64,000 nucleotides of DNA, taken from Wuchereria bancrofti. Its lineage: Eukaryota; Nematoda; Chromadorea; Rhabditida; Onchocercidae. Positions 36,140 through 49,212 of the stretch are shown here, piece by piece. Under the pieces are notes generated by a model that saw only the letters and a program-made list of their open reading frames with translations, ran no database searches and was not told the origin of the DNA. Position 1 is the stretch's first letter. Every line of letters starts with the position of its first letter. The DNA is taken from positions 4,755,964-4,819,963 of the forward strand of contig SSBO01000008.1 of assembly GCA_005281725.1 (NCBI GenBank), written 5' to 3'. A program made the translations under genes and the position numbers.

Positions 36140-36311
36140 CTCACATGCATACACAGACACATACATATACATACATAGCATATATACATTGACATACAGA
36201 TACATGCACACACAAACTGACATACACGTACATATATCTATACGTATACATGCATACATACATACGTACACTGATATAGGCATACATACACAGACACATA
36301 CATACATGCAT
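36140..36311. repeat. (TACA)/(CACA) microsatellite
   Basis: About 170 bases of ACATACAT, ACACAGAC and related four-base units. It creates cysteine/valine/tyrosine-rich spurious frames on the minus strand. Confidence 0.85.
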
Positions 36312-38633
36312 AAACTTTGCATTTCGAAAAGAAATAGATGAATTTCAAAAAGAAAAAAGGTACAAAATTTCCATTCCATCCTTTTCTTTTTTTGTTAAAA
36401 ATTATTATGAAAGTTTAATTTTTAAAATTTTATTTTTCTATTCTTCTATTTTTTCTTCTTTTTAGTTGATTTTGTTAATTTTATAATTTTAACTTAAAAA
36501 ATTAATATTGCAATGAGAAAAAAAAGGCAACAAAAGAACAGTTGAATAATAAATTTTTACACTTTCTATTGCTTTGCTTTTTTTTCTTAATCTGAGTGAT
36601 AAAAAAGAGAGGATACAATTAATGACCAGTTGTCGATTATTTTCATCTTTCTTTCAATGTTAATAAAATATTAATATACCAATTAATAATCTATTTTATT
36701 TGATTGATAATTGTGATGACAAAATTGAATTATGAAATAGAAAAAGTAAAAAAAATGGAAGCAAAAAAATAAATGAAAATAAATTATGAATGATTATATT
36801 ATTAACCGGAAAATGATAACTATCCAATATGAAATTTAATGATAAACTATCTAATATAATATGAAATTTACATATTTGAGAGAATTAAGCATTAATAGTA
36901 CATTTATAGCTTAATATATTTTTTTATTTTGTGTTTACCTGTCTTTTTTCATATCTTTTGCATTTTCATAGGTTCATAGCCTCAACCTTTCAATTTTTGT
37001 TTTTTTTTTCTTCATTAAAATTAGTTTTTTCATTACAATACTAAATTTTATGCATCTAAATAATGTGTGCAAATGCGCAACTGATTACATAAATAAGAAA
37101 ACGATGAGCTATGCATTTGAAAATTAATTTGAAGTAAGAAAAATTATAATTATATATCAACTAATTCTTTTTTTTGCCGTAATAATTATGGACTTGACGT
37201 AATCTTAAAGGAAAAAAGATATTAATTGAAACGATTGATTAATTTTTATTTAAATAACTGATTAATTTTGTAGATAAAAAATTCATCTGATAAAATTCAC
37301 CTGCTAAATTTTTCTTCTGCTTATTCTATGTAGTTTTATTTTGTATAAATTTATAAGAATGAAGAAATAAATAATCATTGAATAATAAGAGGCATAAATC
37401 GATAAGTTAGAAAAATAGAAATTTTTGATGAGAAATATCATCGTCACAGATATGATCAATTATATATTTCAATGAATTCGTTAAATTTTCAAGGGAGAAG
37501 AAAAATGATTTTCCTTTATTTCTTTTAAAAAAAAAAATGTTTTTTTTTTCAAACGGGCTTATGGGAATAAAAAGAGGAACTTTGATTGATAAAAAAAGTT
37601 ACGTTTTCGACGTAATGTATTATGCAATTTTTATGATTAAGTTTGTTCATTAGTTTTACTACCTTAATTTTATAATTATTACATCAATAATAATGATTTA
37701 TTTAATGAATTTTTGTAAAAATTTCGATCAGTTATACGAATAATTTCATTTATTTTTTGGATATCAATATCTAGTGGAAAATATTTGTAAGCAGAAGGGA
37801 AAAAAAAGGGAAAAAAGAAAAAATGCTGAAGATATTATTAATCTCCTCCTTCACTTATTTAATAATATGCTAACTTAATTAAAATACTTATACAGATTTC
37901 CGGAAATTTTTCTGAAGAAAAAAGTAACTGACGCACTTTTGCTTCCCAATATAACCTAATGACTCTATTTAAAAAAAAAAAGTGTGCAATTTTAAATTGT
38001 TTATTTCACGTTATTCATAACTTCTCCTTATTATTATTCACAGAATTTTCCTTTTTTTTTTGCCATGTTTTTAGAATCGAATTTTAGTCTATATGACACC
38101 TAAATTATAATCCCTTCCAATTTTAATTTTAATGTTTGGTTTTAAAAAAATCGAATCAATTTTATTTCGCGATTTTTTGAACTCACAATTTCTTTATTTT
38201 AATTGATCTTTGAGCCTGTTAAATTCTTCTGCCAAAGAATAAACAAATAAGAAACGATTTAGTTTGTTTTTAAATAAGGATGTAATTTTTTATTATATAG
38301 CAGCTATTTATTATATAACGTTAAGTAATATGGTTAAAAAACGAAAGTATATGTGTACATTGAATCGGAAATAATAGGACATTCCGGATATCTTCATCGA
38401 AAAAAAGAAGTGCGGAAATGCGAATTCATCATTGTTCAGAGTGTTGTTAGAAACTTTATAAAATCAATTGTCTCTAAAGAGTTTCCGGAACTCTAAAAAC
38501 CTATCACAATTGAATTCATTTTAGCAACAAAATATCAAATAATCAATGAAATTGTAGTAGCAAACTAGTAAACATGAAACTAAGCTGTAAAAATTTATGC
38601 AATTCCGACTAAATAAGCGATTTTGTGACTACT

Positions 38634-38661
38634 GCTGCTGCTGTTGTTGTTGTTGTTGTTG
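38634..38661. repeat. (CTG)n(TTG)n trinucleotide repeat
   Basis: Three to four CTG units followed by six TTG units, in noncoding DNA. Confidence 0.85.
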
Positions 38662-41600
38662 ATTTTATTAAGCTATCATTTTAAGTTATCAAGTAATAAT
38701 GGTAAGTATTAAAATGTTAAACAAATGAAAATGGATAGAGGAAGTAATATAGGAAATTTATATTCTGAATGCAGATGGTTGGATATAGATGTTTGTTCAG
38801 GAAGCAATTGTTGACATAATCACAGATAAAGGTGCACTCATCTCTCCTGGATACAGGTGTTTTAGATGTAGGTGTGTTCATATATTCTCAATACAACTGA
38901 TTAGCATTTGAGGTGCAATTGTGAATAATGAAAAATGAAAAGAAACTTTATATGGCATTTTTTTTTCTTGAAGTATGTTATTAATTAAGTAAAGTTAATC
39001 AATCATTCCTATTCTGAAATGTGAATATTTACTTTTTGATACTAAAATTTGATGCTTTCTTGGCAAAAATTTTTAATAATTATTGAGGAAATAAGAGAAA
39101 TCAATAAAAAATGATGATAGGATAACTTTTTATTCTAAATTGCTAATTATAAATGATACTACTTTTCTTTAATATATTATTATAATGTTAATAATACTTC
39201 TCTTAAATGTCACAAATGTCAATAACTATTTACATGTCAAAAATACTAATATCAGATAATAACACTAAAAACGAATAGCGTTTTTTTCTCAACAAACATA
39301 AAATTTTGTTTTCTGGTACCTAAAAAATGAAATGACAATTTAACAAACAATTGTAAAAGAATAATTATATTTGTTTATATATGAAGAAAAAAAAATCAGT
39401 TGCATAACATATCCGGAAAAAAAGAAAACAGAAATCTGGCTCATAGTTTAAGTTATCATTATGATTCAGATCTGTTAAATGCAAGATTTCAAACTCTTAC
39501 CTTAAAAACTCTTACCTTGCTAGGTAATGATGAAAGTAATCATTTATTTGCTATTTAGTTTAATAAGTTGTTTATCACACTTTCTATTTTGATATAATCT
39601 ATTCAACGTCACTATTAATTCATATCTTCCATCTATCTTACCTACTCTCACACAAACTACATTCTTTTTCTTTTCTCTCTTTTTTTCTTTTTTGTTTAAT
39701 CTGATAAATTTTATGACGCATAAATATCCATTTACACATACGTGTAAACCTGAATAAGTTTCGGTGATACCGTATATATGTATGAAACATAGAATATATA
39801 TAAAAAGATTTTTAAATGATTTCAAGCATACAGCAGAAAAGGTTAAAATTTAGAAGTGAAATTGAAATGTAAAATAAAGAAAAACATTATGAGAATTAAA
39901 TGGTTTATAATTCAGTAATAGTTCCGTTAGGTCGCAAATAGAGAGTTTTTCAGAAGAAAAATTTTGAGATGCAAACTCTCATTTGCATTCTCAGTCTGAT
40001 TTAATCTCAATTAGTAAATTAATTTTGCACAAATGCAAATGAAAGAGATGAAAAATAAGTATGAAATTATATGAAGTATTGAAACAGCAAATAGATATTA
40101 TTTCACATATGCATAAATAATATTTAGGTTATTATTAAAAAATATTAATTTTATTATTGCTGAAGTGAAAGGTGAGATAAAATTTGAAATTCAAAATTTG
40201 CATAATACTTTGAATTTTTCCTCAAAATTATTAATGAAATATTTCAATGATATAAGAGAAATTGAAAAATGAATACTATCATTAATGTCAAAAAAAAATT
40301 ACCGTATTCATCACATTTTTGTTTATTTATAGCTAACAATGTAATTAAGTAATGGAATTAAGTGAAGAGATGAATAATAGATGAATCGAATTTCTATCGA
40401 TTATAAATTTTTTGAAAAAAATATATGAATGAATAGATTATCATCATATACAGATGAAAATTCAATAAGTTCATGAATCAAATCATACAGGTGAATAAAC
40501 GATGATAATGATTAATAGTGAATAAATGATGATGATTATTGTTTCGAAATTAATTTGATGAAAAAAACTAAAGTTTTAAAAAAGAAAACAGAGGAAGAAG
40601 AAATTGAAATTTTAAGACACATTAAAATAGCTTCTTTGTTCATTTTATAACAAATAAATAGAGATCATTATATTACATAAATTATACCTACTGATCATAT
40701 TTGTTAACAAAAATAAAAATTGATCAGTAATTGACATCTTTGCAATATTATTCAAATATTCAACTAAAAATATTAAGTGTAAATTTATTTCACAATTAAC
40801 ATAATAACTGTTATTTCTAATTCCAAACTAAAAAAAAGCAATTATTTTAATTTAAAGGAAAAAATTTCAGTGAAACTGTTGTTGTTTACTTCAAATATAT
40901 ATTAAAATGTTTTTTTTTCTGGTATTATATTGCTAGCAATTTTGAAACATGCAATGAACAAATCGTTTGCACTTTATGAAAACATTTTGATGATTAAAAC
41001 AAATAGACTAAGAATAAAAATGAAGATATGCTATTGGATGATAATTAAAAATTTAAATCTTAATCATAACTAAAGATAATGATTAACTTATTTTAGGAAT
41101 GGAAAAACTGGAAGAAAAAGTATATATGACGTTAATACTGTCGATTGCGCCAGTAATTAAAAAATACTTTTAGGTTAGATGTGACTTATAATCCAATAAA
41201 AGTTTAAAAAACAATAAGTTAGTTCGAAATGTATTTTAGAAATTTTAAAATGAAAAGAAATTTAGGAAGAAAAGGAAAAAAATTAGGAAAAAAAAACGAA
41301 CTACAAACAGATCATTTTTTTCTTTTTTTTTTGTAAGTAGATTAACTGTTACAAATTAAGATTTTTAATTGTTGTTTATTCTAAATTTTAAATTTTCAAA
41401 TTTTTCTCAAAAAAAATATTAATTTTTGGAAATAGTAAAGTAATATGTTTTCGTTTTCGTAAATTTTTCTCTTATGACATGATTTTTTTTTAAGAACTAT
41501 TTTTAAGAACCATTTTTTAGTTATTTTTCATGTTTTTAATTGGAAAATAATGTTTTTTCCCATTTAATATTTTGGTACTTGTTAGCTTAAAATAAAAATA

Positions 41601-43062
41601 TTTCAAACATATAGTGATAATTTTCTTTTTTTTTTCTTTTTTTTTTGTTATGTAAATTATTTGTCTCAATAAACGAAAGAAAAAATTACGAAAGAAAAAG
41701 AAAAAAATCATTCTTCATTCCTCATTAACAAAAAAATTTTGCGTTTTTGAAAGAATGTTGAGTAATAATTTTAGGATAATACAAGAAGTCATATGGATTC
41801 AAATTTTTGAGCAAATATTTTAGGATAAATTATTGGTACATTGTCAAATATATTTAGCTGCACATCAAAAAAAAAATATGAAAAATTTAGGAAAAGTATG
41901 TATTCGAATAAAATATTGGTACCGTCCTGTTAATGCAAAATGGAAAAAACAAAAAAAAAAAAAGGCAAAATAAAAAAAATGAATTATTGAACTGATATGA
42001 CGAAGCATGGAGTGTTGTCAAATGCTTTAGAAGATGATGAAAAGAGATGTGTGACATTTATAAGCCTAAAAATCAATCGAGAGTGCTTTGCCTAATAGCA
42101 AATCATAATTTTCCTAAAACTCATATGCTTTGTCATGGTATCAATTTCTAAATCTTATTTGTTTGCCTGCTTGCTGACTTGCATGCCTCTTTATTTGTTT
42201 GCCTATTTAATTTTCGTTTATCTGCCTAACTTCATTTATTCTTGAAATATCAAGCTTACAACAGTGTAAAATTTATTTTTTTTAAAAACATTAGAAATAA
42301 ATATACTTTTTCTGGTGGTAGTACAATTTTACTCCAAAGGTTTAATTATGCATTGAAAGTATCATACGGTGATTAACTCCAATCAACTAAGATATCAAAT
42401 ATTATAAAAGAAGTAGAAGTGGTAAAAAAATTTACAAATTACCAAAAAATGAAAAATAAATTAATTGATTCGAAAGAATGTCTTTTAGCCCTAAATTTTT
42501 AATCGTTTTTTTTTTTTAATTTTTGTGGAAGAATGAATGATTTTTTCGTTTTTTTTTTAATTTTATTTTTTTTAATTTTGCTAATTTTACTTTTTGCTAT
42601 CACAAATTTGTAAGTTATTGCAATATGGGACGGAAAAAAGATTTCCTTTTAGAGTGAAAAAATAATTTAATTTCATTTTTTGCTTTTACTTTCACTTTCT
42701 GTGAGTACCAGTAGGGCAAACAATGAATGGATAAAATTTGCTTAATAAAACATTATCGGACTTAAGAAAAGCATTAGAAAATATCTACAGAAAGATTCAT
42801 AACAATTTATGATTAATTAATATCATTGAAATAAACTAAAGAATAATTTTTATTATGAAAAAACTTACACTCACCCATAAGAAATAAAATTGAATTACTT
42901 ATATAAAATAAATTTTAAATATTTTTGCTAAACTTATTTATAATGAAATTAACAAAATGAAAGAAGATACCAATGATCAATTGTGATTATATCAAGTATC
43001 TGAATTGTCAAAAAGCTAAAATATGTATTTGGAAAAAAAAGAACAAGATATAGTAATAATTA

Positions 43063-43095
43063 ATAATAATAATAAGAAGAAGGAGAAGAAGAACA

Positions 43096-43126
<31 letters not shown>

Positions 43127-43133
43127 GTAATAG
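43063..43133. repeat. (AAT)n / (AAG)n trinucleotide repeat
   Basis: AAT units, then AAG/GAG units, then about ten more AAT units, then AGT-containing units. A similar TTA run lies at 44528-44546. Confidence 0.85.
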
Positions 43134-46100
43134 TAACAGATCAAAATAAATTAGCAAAATTTCAACATTTCAAAAAAAATTAAAACTTCAGCGATTTATA
43201 TAAAGAAAGGATTTTTCTAAGGAAGCGGAAATATTGTACATAAGGGATTTAAAAAAATAAAAAACTGCACGTAATATATCATAAATATTGTTATAATCCA
43301 GTACTTAATACTGTTATAAATTTGTTTTCCGGAAAGATTCTTTACATTCAGGAAAATATCTAAATGTGAGTCATAAAATTTTTTTAAATAAAAGAAGAAA
43401 AAAGAATGGAAAATAAAATATTTTTGTTTTTCATTTCTTATTAACATTAGCAACCTATGCTAATTTTTGTATTTCAAAATTATGCCACAGGCTTTTTTCA
43501 TTTTTTTTTTTTTTTTAAGAATGAATGAATTAAACGATTGAGTAAAATAATTGTTTGCTGAAGAAAAAAAATGGAAAACAAAAAAAGGGAAAAAAAAAAG
43601 GTTGAATGGCATTTTAATGGAAGAACAGATAGATTTTAAAAATAAATAAATATGAAAAAATAAGAGAATAGAACTGAATTGGAAAACAATTCAAAATATG
43701 TGCTCGGCTTAATTTTCAATTGGGAAACAATTCGAAATATGGGGGTATATGCATGGCTCAATTTGGTTATTGCTTAAAAACACAATCGTTTCACCCCTTT
43801 TAAATCGATTTTTTTCCCTCTCCCTCCAATCCTTCCCCTTTTCCTTATTTCATTTTTTTTTTTTATTCTCACCCAATTTTTTCCTTTTTTTTGTATTATT
43901 CGTGTATAATTCATTTTAAAAATTTGCTAACAAAATTTTTGAAAACCTTTTTTAATGAAAATATTTTGGATTATTCCTCATCCATGTCTGATGTGTTATA
44001 TTTTATAATCATAAATAAATAAATTTTCATTTGGTAGCGAAGAAAAAAAAGAAAAAGAAAAAGGAATAATAACAAAAGTTTCATCTTTTTCATCTTCGTT
44101 TTTCTGAAAATTTGAAAAATAATTTCATACCATCGCCACTATTTCATTGAGTAATGAATGCAGTATGTGATAAATTGTGTTTTCATATTCTGTAGTAAAT
44201 ATCCATTGAATTATTAATGAATTCCGATATCTGGAAAATTCATCATTTGTTATGCGACAAATTTGAAAGTATTGACAAAAGAAGATGCCTAAAAATAATT
44301 CACATGCAAATCTTGTTTCTATGAGAAATTAAATATTGATGCATGCTGCATGCTGCATGTTACATTCCCACACATTTTGTATTGCACACGCAATCACTTT
44401 TATAATTTAATGTGTAACACATGTGCGTGAGCATATAATGTGTTGCATTCAATTTACCTTTGTCAAAAATTAAATTAACAAGGAAAATTTATTGGAAGCA
44501 AACAAAATTTATTGGAAAAAAAGCAGGTTATTATTATTATTATTATCGTTATTTTTTTTTCTGTTTGAGCGACAATATTATTACTATTGAATTATTATTA
44601 TTATAATATTATAAATTACTATTGCAGTAACACTAATCGTATAAATAAGTGTAAATAGTTTTTTATATCTTAAAATACAAAAAAAAAAGTTATTCCCGTC
44701 GTTCATTTGTTTATTTTAGTATTTTTCTAAAAAGTTGCTTATCGGTTAGAACTTAATTTGTTCATCTGTTTATTTTCTTGTTTATTTGTATTTGTTTTGT
44801 TGTGTTTATTTGTGGTCTATTATTAATTTATCGTCATCTCATATCTTTTACTTTTAGAAAATAAATTTATTCATTTTTCCCGAAATTTCATACCATTATT
44901 TTCTTTTCATATTTGTACCAGGAAATGCTAATATTTGAAAAAAAAGCATATACAATAAAATAAAATGAAAAAAAAAACGAAATAAAAGATTAAAGAAAGA
45001 AAACTGCTCTAATATTAATTAATTAATAACTGGCTGATTAAATAATACAATTAGGAATTGAGAAAGAGGGAATTCAGCAATTTTACTAAAATGAAAAGTA
45101 GCTTAGATCGCTGATAAACATAAATTCTTCGCTATATTTGTGATATTTTTTCGATGTTTACCACATATTACTTCTATTATCAATAATACATTATTGATTA
45201 AATCTTCCTACCAAAACAATATAATAGAATAATCAATTGATATAACTATAAGAGAAAAAAATAGATAATAATAATTATTATTATGCTGAAATGAAAAAAT
45301 GGCAGTTATTTTCGCGTGATGCTAACTGTTCAACATCCATCATCTAATGGCTGAGATTTATTTTTTCTTCTTCTATAGCAGCTAATATTCAATATTTTGA
45401 ATCGTTGAACAATTTTCTGCCTTCTTTTGCTACCTTTTATTTCACACTAATTTATTATTAATTGCAAGATTTGTATCAGTTAATAAACCTATCACAATAT
45501 CATTAAAACTTTTACGCTTATTGAAAATGAAACAAATAGCAACAATTACAGTTGTTGCAATACATATTATAAAAGCTGTAGAATGAAAAAGAAAAACTTT
45601 TGATTTTTGATCTTAAAAAACAACAATGATAATAGAAATAACAAAAGGAATAACAGTGATAACAATAATAAAATATAATTATCTTAATTATACATTTTCT
45701 TAGTTAATATAATAGAACAGAGATAACTAAACTATTTGATGAATAAATAAATGAAAAATTCTTTCGATTTTCATTTTATTTATTTTTCTAAAATTGCTAT
45801 TAAATTGATGGCTTCAACGGATGCCGATTTTATTAAATGAAAAAAAATTTTTTTTCGTGCAAAATAGGGAAAAAACTATTAAATTCATCGTTAAAATGAT
45901 AGTTTCAATGAAACTATCTTTTTATGTAAAAATTTTTCTTCGATAAAAAGATAAAAAAAGAAGTCTAAAATTATTATTTGTTTTAACTTATTTGTTAAAC
46001 AATATTACATATATATTATAAAAGTTGAAAAATGGAAATATATGATAAATCAAAAATATTTAATTTAGGGATAAACTACAAAAATTATTATCATTAGTTG

Positions 46101-47440
46101 TAATAATAGTAATTCTAATGACAATGATTAATGACAATATTGATGTGCTAATGTTGTTTTTGACAATGATATTATGCTTCAACAATTCATATTTCGCTAT
46201 TCCATGCTGAATAAAAATTGTCCTTTCATCTTTTTTTTTGCTATTAAATATTTCAGCACTTTTTTTTCTGGTGCTCTAAGTATGTGTATTTTACATCCAG
46301 ATGGTCTATTTCGTAAATATAATTCATCTATGCACCTAATATTTTAAAATATAGAGCAAAAAAAAAGGAAAAATCGGAAAGTCTCCATGAATCTATCAAT
46401 TTTTCATAAACATTTATGAGGGAGACTAATTTTGATTTAAATTTTAAATTTTGAGACTGAAAACAAAAAATTCAGTACAATTTTTTTTCTTACATGCTAT
46501 TTAATTAACGTACAATATTTCTGTATGAAATTTTTAATGAATCTTTTGCAATTTCAGAATTAATTAATAATTAGAAGAGCAAGCAAAAATGTAAAAACGT
46601 ATTTGCTTATGGACATATTTTATGTTTACAAAGATTATCAAAGATATTACTTTGTCTTTTGTTTATTATTCTTAAAATTATTTAATCAATCTGATCACGT
46701 TGTCTCCATATCACTTTATTGTCGCTTTAAGGTACTTTTCCCACATTTTTACTCCATTCTTTATTACCATATCACATTTTCACACAGATTATTTTAGAGA
46801 TATATTAATAATTATCAGATATCACTTTATATATGGCAAAGTTAGCGTTATTACACGTTATAACACGTTAGAAATGGTTTGGCATGTAATTAAATAAAGA
46901 AATGCTTTTGTAACTGTTTTTAGAAAAGATGAATATATTTTGTAAATATGCAATCAGGTGCATAATCAAATATTAATATACTTTCGAAATATGTAGTCAA
47001 ATAATAAAGTGTCTTCCCACAGATGTAAACAAATGTTCAAATGCATCCCTAGAAGTGTAATCAAATATATAAAAGAACTGTAATCAAATGTATAAAATTG
47101 CATTATTTTAGCGACTCATTTTCCTTCAATTATTTTCATGAAATTAATTACAAGAAAAGTATTCGCTATAAAAAATTAGTTTTGAAGTGAATAATTTATG
47201 ATTTTTTTTTTCATTCTCTCCACTTATCTTACTTTATTTGCATTAATCAAAAGAACTTTATATGCAAATGAAGTAAAAATGATTTCAGATTGACAGGGGA
47301 GAAAAGATTGTGTAAATGACAAATTGAATCATTGCTTAACTGATCTACAACAGGTTTCAAACTGAATTTGATTCAAAAAATGAATTTAATTAAGTTTCTC
47401 TTAAAAGATCATTTGCCACTTATTTCGTTTACTGTTGACC

Positions 47441-47545
47441 TTATTTCAATTGCATTTGGTCCAATAACTCCATAATAACTGCTGGCCTTTCATCGCAAAT
47501 TTTTCGCTGCCACGGCATGATACTTAAATAATTATGATAATCTTC
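47441..47545 (-). CDS. candidate terminal coding exon, unknown gene
   Basis: Minus strand, TATAATTAG acceptor at 47546-47547 and 35 codons to TAA at 47441-47443. It reads EDYHNYLSIMPWQRKI then CDERPAVIMELLDQMQLK: a helix-like, normally charged sequence that stands out from the AT-rich background. An alternative acceptor (TATTTAAG, exon from IMPWQRKI) is phase-compatible with the exon at 51705-51845, so it could be an alternative 3' end of the same gene. I do not recognise the family. Confidence 0.33.
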   Translation of the reverse strand, partial: EDYHNYLSIMPWQRKICDERPAVIMELLDQMQLK

Positions 47546-48053
47546 CTAATTATAACGATCAAATTTAACCAAAACAAAAACGAATGGTTTAAAAAAAAGT
47601 TGGAATGAATGGCATTTCCATTTTATGCTTAATGCTATAAAAAGGAATTATTTACTTCGAATTATAATAAAATTGAATTAATTAATGGCATCACTTTGGC
47701 AACATAATTTTAATTCCTTCGTTAAGATGTTAAAATTATTAAACCAGATAAAACTTTCAATGCTGCATTTTTCAAATTTTGCTGTTACATTTATCACTAC
47801 AAATAAATTTACCAAAGTTTCTGACCATGTTTCTTTAAGCCTTAAAGAACTAAAATATATTTAAGCAAACTGAGATTATTTGTAAAACTGAGATTGTTCG
47901 TAAAATTTTTCTCATCCTTAACTGAAACTAATTGAAATGTGTATGTATGAAATAAAATCGACGAGGATTTTTTTGGTTTATGGTCTTTTCGATTTTCCAA
48001 TATTATCAGTCATACTACATTCGGAAACGAAACTTTAAATAAGCTTGAAGTTA

Positions 48054-48135
48054 TCATTCCAAATTTTTCATATCATCGGCAGTAACCCAGTTGGAACCAT
48101 TTGAACATCGTTCGGTATATGTTTGCACTGAACAA
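48054..48135 (-). CDS. candidate last exon of unknown minus-strand gene
   Basis: Minus strand, ATATATCTTCTAG acceptor, then one base plus 26 codons and TGA at 48054-48056: CSVQTYTERCSNGSNW then VTADDMKNLE. One base before the first full codon matches phase 2 of the donor at 51705, giving AQYQA-CSVQTYTERC across a 3.57 kb intron. The two-cysteine pattern is compatible with an extracellular module, but I cannot place it. Confidence 0.38.
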
Positions 48136-49155
48136 CTAGAAGATATATCAAGAAATAAAACGACAGGAGTTGAATTTAAAAAAAAAAACAAAAAGAGAAA
48201 AAACACCCATAAAAATTCTTGATAAAAGCAAAAAGATGAAATTATCATTTATTTGCAAAAGATTTATATACTTTTTTACATATTTCTTTTCTTTTTTCTT
48301 GAAAAATTTCTGATTTCAAAAAAAAATAATAATAATAAAAATAAAAATGCTAAGAAGGAGGAGATTTTTACAGTCTCCTTCTCTCTTTTTCTCAAAGAAA
48401 CATACTTTTAAGATGTGTTAAAATAAACTACTCATTTTTTTACCTCAAGAAAAAGTACAAACCAGTTGAGATTAACCAAAAATAAAGGAAAAAGTAGAAA
48501 AAGATAAAGAAAAGAGGAAAAGATAAGTTGAATGTAAAAATAATTGAAGTGGAAAAATTGTTGCACAAATGCCTATATTTTCACCAAATATATCTGGTAA
48601 AAAAAAGGAAGAAAAAAAAGGCAAATGACAAAATGGTCCAATTCTTTTTTATTTTATTTTCGTTTTTTTCGTCTTTTTTTTTTGTTATTGGAAAGATACA
48701 AAAAAAAAGTGAAAGGTGAAAAGGAAAAACAAATTGCATCATTTTATTTGCTAGGCAAATAAGATGATTGTTATTGTAAATAGGATAAGATGATAAACAT
48801 GAAGAATTTTGTTAATACAATTAATCATTAAATGAAATTTGAATTATAAATAACGAATCTATTAGTGTGACTAATATTGTGTTTGTTAATTTATCTCAAT
48901 TTTCTTCAAAAATTTATTTGTAAGAGGAAAATGGAAAGGAAATTTAAGAACCATAAAAAAATAAAAAAAAAAAAATTGTTCATTCAGACTTGAATCTTAG
49001 TGATTTTCATTGAAGGATAGCATGTATGGAATAGAAGTGAGTATACTTTTTTGTGGAATACATTTACAAGTAAGGCTTGAAAGCTTTTTAGGCCTACGTT
49101 TCCTTTAGCCTTTTTAGGCCTACGTCTTTCTTTTTTTCTTGTAGATATATAAATG

Positions 49156-49164
49156 CATGTGTGT

Positions 49165-49203
<39 letters not shown>

Positions 49204-49212
49204 TATGTGTTC
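49156..49212. repeat. (GT)n microsatellite
   Basis: About 25 GT/TG dinucleotides with three TATG interruptions. It makes Thr/His-repeat frames on the minus strand, which are not genes. Confidence 0.95.

Noticed and set aside
35971..36379. Minus-strand Cys/Met/Val-rich frames (CMCLCMHVS-type)
   Set aside because: The repeated part is a translation of the TACA/CACA microsatellite; only the non-repeat tail at 35971-36085 is kept as a weak candidate.
38330..38492. Plus-strand 50-codon open stretch ending EFPEL
   Set aside because: No start, no acceptor and no recognisable family.
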